Below are positions 36,353 to 44,435 of a DNA stretch of 64,000 bases, one piece after another (the stretch's first letter is position 1; each line of letters opens with the position of its first letter). The notes below the pieces were generated by a model. That model saw only the letters and a program-made list of their open reading frames with translations, was not told the origin of the DNA and searched no databases. The translations under genes and the position numbers were made by a program. Source of the stretch: Candidatus Bathyarchaeota archaeon (GTDB lineage: Archaea > Thermoproteota > Bathyarchaeia > Bathyarchaeales > Bathycorpusculaceae); contig CAIUPH010000026.1 in NCBI GenBank assembly GCA_903901015.1, forward strand, positions 1 through 64,000. Reading direction: 5' to 3'.

Positions 36353-37195
36353 GTGAAGTTAACGCCTTCCCTACTTGAGATAGATTTTTCTGAAGCCCAA
36401 ACAAGAATCTGCCGTTTCATAAAAGAATACATTGAAAACGCAGGGTCAAAAGGAATCGTGCTTGGGCTCTCCGGAGGAATCGACAGCGCAACCATCGCGG
36501 CGTTGTCAAGCCTTGCCATCGGAGGCGAAAACGTCCTCGGTCTCATGTTGCCAGAGAAAGAGAATTTTAACCAGAAAGACATTGACGACGCCAAGGTTGT
36601 TGCAGACCAGTTTCACCTAGAAACCCAAGTCTGTGACATGTCAGCTGCCCTAAACGGAATTTACGGCGCCATCCCAGTGTTTGACCAATCCGACAGGCTC
36701 TGCAAGGGAAACGTTAAGGCAAGAACAAGGATGATTTTTCTCTACTACTACGCCAACAATCAAAACCGTATTGTCTGCGGAAGCTCGGATAAGTCAGAAA
36801 CGATGTTGGGTTACTTTACCAAGTGGGGAGACGCTGCAGCAGACATCGCGCCAATCATGGATTTATACAAAATGCAGGTACGCAAACTCGCAATCCACTT
36901 GGGAATACCAAAAGAACTCGCCCTAAAACCATCTACACCTGCATTGTGGCCTAATCAGTTGGCGGAATCTGAACTCGGAATCAAATATGAAACGTTGGAC
37001 CTTATCCTATTTGGGCTCGAACGGTTTATGGCAACCGAAGAAGTCGCCGACCAATTGGGCATAGAGAAGACGCTTGTCGACAATGTAAAGAGCAGATGGC
37101 TCGCAAACGAACACAAACGCAGAATGCCCCTTGCCCCCAAAATTGGGTTTAGAACCGTGGGAAACGATTTTAGGCTTCCAAGACACAAGTATTGA
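36353..37195 (+). CDS. nadE: NH3-dependent NAD+ synthase
   Basis: 280 residues from a GTG start; the upstream ATG codons are out of frame or stopped. The P-loop-like LGLSGGIDSATIAAL near 38-52, SDKSETMLGYFTKWGDAAADIAPI near 145-168 and the KPSTPALWPNQ segment are the family motifs. There is no glutaminase domain, so it should use ammonia. A separate nitrilase-family gene follows at 37207, 11 nt after the stop. In bacteria such a domain is fused to NadE as the glutaminase. Confidence 0.95.
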   Translation: MKLTPSLLEIDFSEAQTRICRFIKEYIENAGSKGIVLGLSGGIDSATIAALSSLAIGGENVLGLMLPEKENFNQKDIDDAKVVADQFHLETQVCDMSAALNGIYGAIPVFDQSDRLCKGNVKARTRMIFLYYYANNQNRIVCGSSDKSETMLGYFTKWGDAAADIAPIMDLYKMQVRKLAIHLGIPKELALKPSTPALWPNQLAESELGIKYETLDLILFGLERFMATEEVADQLGIEKTLVDNVKSRWLANEHKRRMPLAPKIGFRTVGNDFRLPRHKY

Positions 37196-37206
37196 CGGGG
37201 ACACGT

Positions 37207-38040
37207 ATGAAAAGTAAGATTAAGCTTGCACTCGCCCAGATAAGCAGCAAACGCGAAAGCAAAATCGAGAATCTACTGAAAATTGAAAAGTTAACGCTTA
37301 AAGCTAAGCAGCAGGGAGCAGACTTAATCGTTTTTCCCGAGATGTCGCTGACGGGCTACGTTTTGTTGGATCAAGTTTACGAGTTAGCTGAGACCATTCC
37401 TGGACCCTCAACCCAGAAAATCGAGGCGTTAGCTAAGAAGACGGGGATGCACATTATTTTTGGGATGCCTGAACTGAGCGAGAAAACCAAAGCCACCGTC
37501 TTCAACACTGCAGTCCTCGTTGGACCCAAAGGCTTCATCGGCAAATACCGCAAAATGTACTTGCCGACTCACAGCGTGTTTGAGGAAAAAAGGTATTTTC
37601 GCCCAGGCTACGAACCAGCAGCCTTCCAAACCGACCTTGGAAACATCGGATTAACCATCTGCTACGATGTTTTCTTCCCCGAAGTGTACAGACTTACACG
37701 TTTGAAGGGTGCACAACTGATAATTTGCATTTCTGCATCACCAGCAGTACGCAGAGGCTACTTTGAAGTCTTAACTTCTGCTCGGGCACTGGAAAACACG
37801 GCGTTTCTAGCATATGTTAATCTTGCTGGGGTTCAAGATGGTTTGCAGTTTTGGGGTGGAAGCCGTTTAGTTAGCCCAACGGGAGATGTTTTGGCTAAAG
37901 CAAAGTACGATGAAGAGGATTTTGTGATCTGCGAAGTAGATTTTGGCGATTTGAGGGCCGCTGAAACGTTCATTCCTACCCTGCGGGACCTGCGGCCTGA
38001 ACTTTTTGATAAATTGAAGGAATATTTAGAGAATCTTTAG
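37207..38040 (+). CDS. Carbon-nitrogen hydrolase (nitrilase superfamily)
   Basis: 277 residues from ATG 37207; TTG 37192 is an alternative. The Glu-Lys-Cys triad is visible: Glu45 in FPEMSLTGY, Lys116 in YRKMYLP and Cys152 in GLTICYDVFFPE. The family hydrolyses amides or nitriles. Because it directly follows nadE, it may feed ammonia to NAD synthase, like the glutaminase domain of bacterial NadE (inference). Other N-carbamoyl- or omega-amidase roles are equally possible. Confidence 0.85.
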   Translation: MKSKIKLALAQISSKRESKIENLLKIEKLTLKAKQQGADLIVFPEMSLTGYVLLDQVYELAETIPGPSTQKIEALAKKTGMHIIFGMPELSEKTKATVFNTAVLVGPKGFIGKYRKMYLPTHSVFEEKRYFRPGYEPAAFQTDLGNIGLTICYDVFFPEVYRLTRLKGAQLIICISASPAVRRGYFEVLTSARALENTAFLAYVNLAGVQDGLQFWGGSRLVSPTGDVLAKAKYDEEDFVICEVDFGDLRAAETFIPTLRDLRPELFDKLKEYLENL

Positions 38041-38545
38041 GTGTCACACAAAAAATTATGCTCCGTACCTTCGCATCACAAGTGAATCACAGACCTGTGA
38101 TGTCAATGGATTCATGGGTAAATCACGGTGATTTCGTTCGTGATTGGTGACGTCACGGACATTTTTCCATATAAAAATCTATGAATTTACGCTAAAAACT
38201 ATGTTTCAAAAAAGGTAGAGTAAGAAAAAAATGGGTGTTATTTTGATAAACTTGTCAAAAATAGCAGAGACCGACTTTTAGAGATATTGCAAAAGTGCAC
38301 TTTTTGTATAAAGTTCCGACTAAAACCTGTCCTGGATAATCAATAATTTAGCCGTTTTTGTGTTAACTATGCTTAATTGTGACCTAATCAGCTAAATTGG
38401 CGCGTAATAGACGTATTTTCAATTTCAGGGGCTAATACAGCCACAATATCCTGTGTTATTGACTCTGCTTCGCTTGGAGAAGACTTAAAAACAGGGCGCA
38501 GGATACAAAAGCGTATCCATTTGAAGTATAGGAGAGAGCAGCACT
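38041..38545. promoter_or_regulatory. Intergenic region with GTGAT/ATCAC motif cluster
   Basis: This 505-nt gap has no convincing gene. Between 38073 and 38160 there are many GTGAY and RTCAC half-sites, including GTGATGTCA near 38097 and the exact palindrome GTGACGTCAC at 38147-38156. Further on there is an AT-rich stretch and the inverted repeat GGATAC...GTATCC near 38502-38519. GGAGAGAG lies just before the TTG at 38546. The motif cluster recurs after the next gene, so it is probably a shared operator. Confidence 0.55.
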
Positions 38546-39025
38546 TTGAAGCTAAAAGACGGCGTACAAGCATGGTTAAATGGGGCATTAAATGACCCCA
38601 TAGTAAAAATACTGGCTAAAAACAGCCAATTAACAAAAACGCAACTCGAAACACTCTTAATAGACGTTTTAGCCGAAAATTTATCAGATAAACAGCTAAA
38701 ATACGACGATAAAGCCGCATTAAGGCTAACTAAGGCTAAAATTAGCCGCGGTTCCTTTAATAGGACTTTAAAACAGTCCCGTGATAACGTAATAAAATCG
38801 ATCTATACGGTGCTATTACTAGGGTATTTGGGTGTTTTTGAGAGCACAACTCTTGACCCGTATCTCGAAATAGCCAATAAACTGCACGAATATGTCGAGG
38901 CTCACCAGGAAATCCCAGGTAAGGAAGAAGAACTAAAAGACCATCTAAAAGTCATAGAAATCATCAGAGAGGAGCTCGAAACGAGCCTAAAACGGCTTTC
39001 TAGTCCATCAAAAGAGACATTGTGA
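38546..39025 (+). CDS. Hypothetical protein in the GTGAT/ATCAC-flanked pair
   Basis: 159 residues from TTG 38546, preceded by a strong GGAGAGAG stretch. It is helical and highly charged, with no membrane span: an N-terminal LKDGVQAWLNGALND, a central basic SRGSFNRTLKQSRDNVIKSI, and an acidic coiled-coil-like tail. It is not recognised. The stop codon lies inside a GTGACGTCAC palindrome (39022-39031) identical to one upstream at 38147-38156. Its place beside a membrane winged-helix gene and a likely origin suggests a regulatory or origin-linked role (inference only). Confidence 0.6.
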   Translation: MKLKDGVQAWLNGALNDPIVKILAKNSQLTKTQLETLLIDVLAENLSDKQLKYDDKAALRLTKAKISRGSFNRTLKQSRDNVIKSIYTVLLLGYLGVFESTTLDPYLEIANKLHEYVEAHQEIPGKEEELKDHLKVIEIIREELETSLKRLSSPSKETL

Positions 39026-39031
39026 CGTCAC
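39022..39031. promoter_or_regulatory. GTGACGTCAC palindrome overlapping a stop codon
   Basis: The 10-nt perfect palindrome is repeated exactly at 38147-38156. It is followed within 15 nt by another ATCAC site. It is a candidate binding site for a dimeric regulator. Confidence 0.45.
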
Positions 39032-39182
39032 AAATCACAGTATAATCTTTCTTTTTTAGCAACAAATTAGGACTGCCAAACCATCCCGAATATATGCTCA
39101 ATTTAGAATCCATATCAATTAATAAGCTCAAATAATGGCGCTTTAGATTTATAATAAAAAGTCCAAGATAAGATGATAATTA

Positions 39183-39266
39183 ATTGTGATGTGTGATGTC
39201 ATAGTAACCATGCATTATGTGACCACAAACCTTAAGAAGTCCATGGAATTATTGTGATGTGTGATG
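39183..39266 (+). promoter_or_regulatory. Direct repeat operator-like sites before the membrane wHTH gene
   Basis: ATTGTGATGTGTGATG occurs exactly at 39183-39198 and 39251-39266, 68 nt apart. The second copy covers the start codon. A TATA-like ATAATAAAAA lies at 39151-39160. This looks like autoregulation of the gene starting at 39257. Confidence 0.5.
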
Positions 39267-40048
39267 CAACCGCTAAAATCACGCATAAATCACAGAGGTA
39301 TGATATCACGTTCGACTTTACACCCGTAATCATAGGCGTTCTATTAGCAGCAACAGCAGCAGCCTCAGTTGAATATTATAGACAGATACGTAAAGCGCAG
39401 AAAGAATATGAGAAAGCCAGGGACTTTGTGGAAGATATTGTGCTGAGTTTTAACCGTGAGCTTAAGCGTGAAGCCGACAGATTAGAAGTAATATCCTTTA
39501 AAGTGGAGGGAAACTCTGCAAAAGTAGACACCAGCCTAAACAAGATAGACAAAGTGGAAAAGAGGCTAACTCCGTTCGAGCAACAACTCGGCGACATCAC
39601 ACAAACCATCTCACAAACACTCTCACAGAACAACACCAGCATTCTATCAGGGTTGTCAGGTTTAGAATTAAAAATCAAGGACATTGAAGCTTCACAAGAA
39701 ACTCTAAAAGTAAAGATAACCACCTTCGAAGAACAGATCCAGAAGTTCAACGCTGCCCCGGCTGAAATCCGAAATGAACCCGTGATACTAATCAAACGTG
39801 ACAAAGCCATGGCCGCCCTAACCGATACAGAAATCGCCGTGTTGGAAATGCTGTCTAAAGAAGGGGCCAAGACCGCGCCAGAAATTAAAGAAAGAGTGCA
39901 CTTGAGCAGGGAACATACGGCGCGGTTGATGAAGAAGCTTTATGAAGAGGGTTATCTGGAGCGGGAAGAGGAAAAGATTCCCTTCAGGTACAGCATCAAG
40001 AAGGAAATGGAGAGCCTGATGCAGAAACCTGAAAGCAACGCATCATAA
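39257..40048 (+). CDS. Membrane-anchored coiled-coil protein with C-terminal winged helix
   Basis: 263 residues (ATG 39257; GTG 39254 possible). One hydrophobic helix lies near residues 23-40 (PVIIGVLLAATAAASV). A long charged coiled coil covers about 45-180. A MarR-like winged helix covers about 190-255 (ALTDTEIAVLEMLSKEGAKT, then APEIKERVHLSREHTARLMKKLYEEGYLERE). This would hold a DNA-binding domain at the membrane. The start lies inside a direct repeat of GTGAT motifs, so it may bind its own promoter. It lies about 0.7 kb from the first ORB-like element. Confidence 0.7.
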   Translation: MCDATAKITHKSQRYDITFDFTPVIIGVLLAATAAASVEYYRQIRKAQKEYEKARDFVEDIVLSFNRELKREADRLEVISFKVEGNSAKVDTSLNKIDKVEKRLTPFEQQLGDITQTISQTLSQNNTSILSGLSGLELKIKDIEASQETLKVKITTFEEQIQKFNAAPAEIRNEPVILIKRDKAMAALTDTEIAVLEMLSKEGAKTAPEIKERVHLSREHTARLMKKLYEEGYLEREEEKIPFRYSIKKEMESLMQKPESNAS

Positions 40049-40109
40049 TTTATACATCAAAGAAAAGGCAATAACAAACTGCATCAGATCACTTAGGTTT
40101 TGCCAACGC

Positions 40110-40544
40110 CTACTTTATGCGCTGTTTTATGGATGTTACCTGAGAAAGGTTAAGCGCCGTTTTATATTTTAGGTTGTTTGGTCCACCGGTTCTTAGCAGC
40201 ATACCTTTAGTAGCCATTCTTGAAAGGTAGGTTGAAACCGTGCTCAGACCAACGGGTTCTTTGAGTTCCTGTTCATAGATTGATTGGATGTCTTTTGATG
40301 AGAACCAAATTAAAGGAAAATTCTTCTGGATAACCTGTTGAACCTTTTCAATACGCGATAAAGCCTTGTTCGGTAAAGCATTTCCCATATTGGCATTCGG
40401 GTTCTCGCCTGGTGCACTCCCCAAAAGCTCCACCAAATCCAAAAGGCGCAAAGCTTTATCACGGGTCACTTGACCCTCGAAAGCAATAGTATATCGATTA
40501 CCATCGCTATCGAACAGCTCAACGCGCATTTTACGAGCCGGCAC
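40110..40544 (-). CDS. Unknown protein with C-terminal winged-helix-like domain
   Basis: About 144 residues from GTG 40544; ATG 40529 is possible. The N-terminal part has a strand-rich VELFDSDGNRYTIAFEGQ. A linker with ENPNANMGN follows, then a C-terminal helical region (about 85-130) with SSKDIQSIYEQEL and GLSTVSTYLSRMATKGMLLR that reads as a winged helix. No family is recognised. AGTATAAAG lies about 35 nt before the GTG. It borders the origin region on the left and may be an origin-associated regulator. Confidence 0.6.
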   Translation of the reverse strand: MPARKMRVELFDSDGNRYTIAFEGQVTRDKALRLLDLVELLGSAPGENPNANMGNALPNKALSRIEKVQQVIQKNFPLIWFSSKDIQSIYEQELKEPVGLSTVSTYLSRMATKGMLLRTGGPNNLKYKTALNLSQVTSIKQRIK

Positions 40545-40734
40545 TTATGTACACCTAATGTAGTTCACAACTTTATACTTCACACCTTATAGCTGTTATG
40601 GTGAAACATGGCAATAAAAAAAGGCAGTATTGAGCTTATAATATGGTAATTGACGAAATTTGAAGTTGATTCATCATTACCAGCTTCACATGTAAATGAA
40701 ACGTCTGAAATAATTCAGTTCCTCCTTAGATTTG

Positions 40735-40762
40735 TTTTTCCAGTAGAAGTGTAGGGGTGTCT
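40735..40762 (+). promoter_or_regulatory. ORB-like element 1
   Basis: Contains TTTTCCAGTAGAAGTGTA followed by GGGGTGTC. It resembles the archaeal ORB core CCAGTGGAAAC...GGGG, with two differences in the GAAAC part. Confidence 0.5.
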
Positions 40763-40987
40763 TATTCACTTGTTAAAGACAAGGAAAATACGATTTATCG
40801 GAAAAGAGCTGTTGTGAAGCAACAAATTCTATGTTATTTCACATGTGTTCACAGTTTTGTGAAGCTAAAAAATCAAAAAATCGTTTGGAAAAAACTGGAG
40901 AGGAAACTTTAGTTTTGATGAAGACAACTTACGATTAAAATAATCATCTATCGGTTTTTTCTCAGGTCATTTACCATGGAAAATCAT

Positions 40988-41016
40988 CTGGAGACACACC
41001 CCTGTGTTTCCCCTCG
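40988..41016 (-). promoter_or_regulatory. ORB-like element 2 (inverted)
   Basis: On the minus strand this reads GAGGGGAAACACAGGGGTGT followed by GTCTCC. It shares GAAAC and GGGGTGTGT with element 3 and faces the other way. Confidence 0.6.
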
Positions 41017-41087
41017 AAGTATTTGCGACATAAAGAAGTCAGGAGAGCCTAAAAAAATAATTGCAGAATGTTTGTCTAATTTCTTGG

Positions 41088-41165
41088 ATAGTAATCATTA
41101 ATATATAAAAAATCATTTTACCTATCAGAGTATATTATTATATATATTAAATATAGGAAAATATG
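41088..41165. other. AT-rich unwinding element of the putative origin
   Basis: Nearly all A and T, including TATATATTAAATATAGG. It lies between inverted ORB-like elements 2 and 3, where the duplex would open. Confidence 0.55.
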
Positions 41166-41180
41166 TTCAACTCGCTTTTT

Positions 41181-41210
41181 TCTCCAGCAGAAACGTTGGG
41201 GTGTGTGCTC
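41181..41210 (+). promoter_or_regulatory. ORB-like element 3
   Basis: Reads TCTCCAGCAGAAACGTTGGG followed by GTGTGTGCTC. This is the best match to the archaeal ORB consensus. Lies 137 nt before the cdc6 ATG and could also be bound for autoregulation. Confidence 0.62.
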
Positions 41211-41346
41211 TCGTTTTGTTTGGTTATTATCGGCTGTTTTCATTGTTTTTTAGGATTGTTGTGTTCTAAGACCAGTTTTTTGTACTAGATCCTTTATCTG
41301 TTCCATAAGAAGTAACGGTGTTACCTCTGAAGAAGTGTGGGTAGAA

Positions 41347-42594
41347 ATGGGCAACTCAAGCGTACTAGACGATGTATTCGAAAGCTTCGTAAATGGAGCT
41401 AAACTTTTCAAAGACCGAGAGGTCTTAAGACATGACTACCTTCCAGAAAAGCTTCCACACCGAGAAGACCAAATTCGCCAGTTAGGTGCAACTGTTGCGC
41501 CAGTGCTAAGGGATTCACGTTGCTCAAACATCTTCATCTACGGCAAGACTGGAACTGGAAAAACAGCCGTAACAAAATATGTGCTCAGTCACCTGGAATC
41601 CAAAGCCAAAGAGTACGGTGCACAAGTAAAATGCTGCTACATCAACTGCCGCATGACTGGCTCCGAATACAGAGTTTTTGCCGCCCTAAGCCAAAGCGTC
41701 GGTTTAACCGTACCTTTCACAGGTTTATCTGTGGGGGAAGTTTTCGACAGGTTCCGACAGGGACTGGATCAATCTAAAATAATCTTCATCATAGTCTTGG
41801 ATGAAGTGGATGCTTTGATTAAGGAACACGGCGACGCATTCATGTATGAACTCACTAGGATAAACGAAACGTTAACCAAAAGCAAAGTTGCCATAATCGG
41901 AATATCCAACGACCTGCGCCTAAAAGAATTCCTAGACCCACGCGTCTTCAGCTCACTTAGCGAAGAGGAGCTGGTTTTCAGGCCATACGACGCCGGTGAA
42001 CTTCGAAACATACTGCTTGAGCGCTCAAAGTTGTCTTTCCAAGATGGTGTGTTATCCGAATCAGCGTTGAGCATTTGCTCGGCTTTAGCAGCTGCAGAGC
42101 ATGGAGATGCTAGGAGAGCTCTGGATTTGTTGCGGGTCGCTGGGGAAGTGGCTGAACGTATAGGTGCAAAGACGATTACTGAGGAACATGTTCGCCAGGC
42201 TGAGAAACATATTGAACACAACCGCGTCGTCGAAGCCCTCAACAACCTAACTCTCCACTCAAAACTGGTGCTGTTAAGCGTCTACCACCTGAACAAGCCA
42301 AGCGCCTCAACAGGGGAAATATATGATATTTATAATGAATTGTGCGGTGAAATGGGCGCTGGGCTTCTAACACAGCGACGTTTAGGCACACTAGTTAATG
42401 AGCTTGATTCGATGGGTCTTGTGAACGCTAAAGTCGTAAGCATGGGTCGATACGGCAGAACCAAAAAGATACGTTTGGAGATTTCCCGTAGCTTGATTAG
42501 GGATGTTCTTGGCGGCGACAACCGTTTTACTCCGCTGATTGAGTATAAACCTCAAGCATCAGCATCACATAAAGGCTCAACTGGCGGCTCCTAA
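41347..42594 (+). CDS. cdc6: Origin recognition protein Orc1/Cdc6
   Basis: 415 residues from ATG 41347; GTG 41335 would add four. The AAA+ core has Walker A FIYGKTGTGKTAVTKYV near 56-72, Walker B IIVLDEVDALIKEHG near 138-152 and sensor 1 IGISNDLRLKEFLDP near 180-194. A C-terminal winged helix (about 305-395) has KLVLLSVYHL and TQRRLGTLVNELDSMGL. It recognises ORBs and loads MCM. Its place right beside the putative oriC supports both calls. It ends four bases into the convergent DP1 gene. Confidence 0.96.
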   Translation: MGNSSVLDDVFESFVNGAKLFKDREVLRHDYLPEKLPHREDQIRQLGATVAPVLRDSRCSNIFIYGKTGTGKTAVTKYVLSHLESKAKEYGAQVKCCYINCRMTGSEYRVFAALSQSVGLTVPFTGLSVGEVFDRFRQGLDQSKIIFIIVLDEVDALIKEHGDAFMYELTRINETLTKSKVAIIGISNDLRLKEFLDPRVFSSLSEEELVFRPYDAGELRNILLERSKLSFQDGVLSESALSICSALAAAEHGDARRALDLLRVAGEVAERIGAKTITEEHVRQAEKHIEHNRVVEALNNLTLHSKLVLLSVYHLNKPSASTGEIYDIYNELCGEMGAGLLTQRRLGTLVNELDSMGLVNAKVVSMGRYGRTKKIRLEISRSLIRDVLGGDNRFTPLIEYKPQASASHKGSTGGS

Positions 42595-44177
42595 GCATCG
42601 TTAAAATTTAGAACAGTCGTATGCATCGTTTGCAGGTTCACAACCGGAACAAAACCCGGCGTTGGAACCAACCCTAATTTTTCCATATATTCCGTTTGTG
42701 ATTGCCAACCGCCCGAATTCACCACGAGCACTCCGCGGTAATTGCAAAGCCCATTAACATGTACATGTCCTGCATGAAAAATATCTGGAACCCTGTCGAT
42801 CACTAGGTAATCGCGGTTTTCTGGGGAAAGCATGGTTTTTCCTCCATAGACGGGTGCTAAATGCCTTCCCTGCATGAGTAAACGCATGGATTTTTCTGGG
42901 TGCTGATGGTCCATGCCGGGGATAACTGAAACTATGTCGTCTAAGCTTCTGCCATGGTACATGAGTACTTCTACGCCGTGAAGGCTGAGTAGGCATGGGC
43001 TGCCGACGGAGTGAATGTTCTTTTTGCCTTGAATCGCCGTCAGGTACCCTTCTGGTATAGCGGGTTGTGGTAGGGATTTGCGTGCGGCATCATGGTTGCC
43101 TGGAGACAGGACGATTTCGATGTAATCTGGTATTTTTTCTAAATATTTGATGGCGAAATTGTATTGTTTATGAATGTCACGTATAGTTAATTCGTTTTGT
43201 TGGCCGGGATAGATTCCTATGCCGTCAACTATGTCGCCGGCTATGAGGAGATATTTTACGCGGCTGGCTATTTCACGCATTTCCGGGGTTCCATATTTGC
43301 CCATCAGCCAGAGGATGAAACGTTTGAAGGGTTCTTTAGTAAATTTCGTGCTGCCAATATGAATGTCGGATGTGAGAACCGCATAGACTGGTTCTTGCGC
43401 TCGCTGCGGCACCTTCCTGCCTACGTCAGGAAAAATTATGTCTTCAGCCATCAACAGGTCGCCTTTTGTCTTAACGACCGCTGCACAGAACACCTGGTCG
43501 GGCAGAAGCGTGAATGCTTTCTTCTTTACTTCTTCAGGCGCATTTTTAGAAACCATAATGGTTGCGCTTCCATGTAAATCCTCAACTGAGAGTATTGTGT
43601 TATTTTTTGAGTCTCGTTTCTCAGTTAACATACAGACGATTTTGAGCTTGGTTTTCGGCGGCGATTTGAGGGCTTCTATGATTGGGGTTGCCGCTTTAAC
43701 ATCTATCCTTTGCCTTAGCAATTTTTCGATACGTTTGAAGCGGTCCTGAAAATAAAGCACATATTCATCCAACGTGCCGTTTGAAGTGAGTTTTCCAGTT
43801 GCGTCTTCAAGGATAATGAGTTCTGACGGTATATCTCTGGCGTATGGATAGAATTCTGTTTGGGTTAAGCTTGGATATTCCTTAAGTGGCTGCAATTGAG
43901 GCTGTGGAATACTGGGCGAAGGTCTGTACTGCGGTTCAGCCACTTGGATTTGTGGCGCAGACACGGTTGCTTGTGACAAAGCTTCTAGGAAGCTTTTCTC
44001 GATGAACATGGGTTTGTCCTGTAAGGTTTCGATTCGCTCAAGCGCCAAATTCATGATTGTCACGGGGTCGTTGGTTTGTGCGTTTTGAATCAGAAACTCG
44101 AATGCTTCGCTGTTTAGTTGGTATCCTGCCGCGAACGCTGTTTGCATTGCTGTTTGGATTTTTTCTTGCGCGCTCAT
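42591..44177 (-). CDS. polB: DNA polymerase II (D-family) small subunit DP1
   Basis: 528 residues. An N-terminal helical domain (about 1-65) and a Pro/Gln-rich linker (about 75-110) precede an OB fold. The Mre11-like phosphodiesterase has DIHIGS near 270, AGDIVDG near 313, SPGNHD near 360, YHGRS near 407 and AGHVHVNG near 468. These give 3'-5' exonuclease proofreading. It works with DP2 (31.7 kb). Convergent with cdc6 by four bases. Complete. Confidence 0.96.
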   Translation of the reverse strand: MSAQEKIQTAMQTAFAAGYQLNSEAFEFLIQNAQTNDPVTIMNLALERIETLQDKPMFIEKSFLEALSQATVSAPQIQVAEPQYRPSPSIPQPQLQPLKEYPSLTQTEFYPYARDIPSELIILEDATGKLTSNGTLDEYVLYFQDRFKRIEKLLRQRIDVKAATPIIEALKSPPKTKLKIVCMLTEKRDSKNNTILSVEDLHGSATIMVSKNAPEEVKKKAFTLLPDQVFCAAVVKTKGDLLMAEDIIFPDVGRKVPQRAQEPVYAVLTSDIHIGSTKFTKEPFKRFILWLMGKYGTPEMREIASRVKYLLIAGDIVDGIGIYPGQQNELTIRDIHKQYNFAIKYLEKIPDYIEIVLSPGNHDAARKSLPQPAIPEGYLTAIQGKKNIHSVGSPCLLSLHGVEVLMYHGRSLDDIVSVIPGMDHQHPEKSMRLLMQGRHLAPVYGGKTMLSPENRDYLVIDRVPDIFHAGHVHVNGLCNYRGVLVVNSGGWQSQTEYMEKLGLVPTPGFVPVVNLQTMHTTVLNFNDA

Positions 44178-44380
44178 CGAATTCTTGCCTTGACCATGGT
44201 CCGTGATGGGTTTTTTATGTTAGGCAGTTATGCTGTGGAGTTATTTACTGTTTTTTGTTTGCTGAGTGTTTTATTGAAAACTGGTTCCGACACGTTTTCA
44301 ACTTTTCAAGAGTACACGCAGCTCTTATGGAGACTTTGCTCATTGTATATTCAGCATCAAGTTATTGTAAATCAACCCAA

Positions 44381-44390
44381 TTTATATAAG
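44381..44390 (+). promoter_or_regulatory. TATA box of the phosphate regulator gene
   Basis: TTTATATAAG lies 46 nt before the ATG at 44436. A CAGAGG stretch precedes the ATG by eight bases, so this transcript likely has a short leader with a ribosome-binding site. Confidence 0.5.
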
Positions 44391-44435
44391 CGGCTAATAG
44401 TTTAGATACCTTATATCTTGCTCAGAGGTAACGTT

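Larger units (their letters stand above)
40545..41346. other. Putative replication origin (oriC) upstream of cdc6
   Basis: This 802-nt gene-free, AT-rich gap directly before cdc6 has three elements resembling archaeal origin recognition boxes: 40735-40762 (+), 40988-41016 (-) and 41181-41210 (+). They share a GAAAC-like part and GGGGTGTGT. The last two face opposite ways around a very AT-rich stretch at 41088-41165. Such an inverted pair around an unwinding element, next to orc1/cdc6, is the usual archaeal origin plan. Also present is the inverted repeat GTAAC...GTTAC at 41312-41324 near the cdc6 start. Confidence 0.72.

Noticed and set aside
38388-38588. Minus-strand ORF of 66 codons
   Set aside because: It overlaps the start and ribosome-binding stretch of the 38546 gene and its composition is not protein-like. 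It is a shadow of the plus-strand features.
39254-39256. GTG as start of the membrane winged-helix gene
   Set aside because: ATG follows immediately in frame, so the GTG was not chosen; the difference is one residue.
40885-40915. A fourth ORB-like box (CTGGAGAGGAAACTTTAG)
   Set aside because: It keeps GGAAAC but lacks the GGGGTGTGT part that the other three share, so it was not counted.
44178-44435. Plus-strand frame of 95 codons before the phosphate regulator
   Set aside because: It runs over the start of DP1 on the other strand and through the TATA box of the regulator gene; composition is not typical of a protein.
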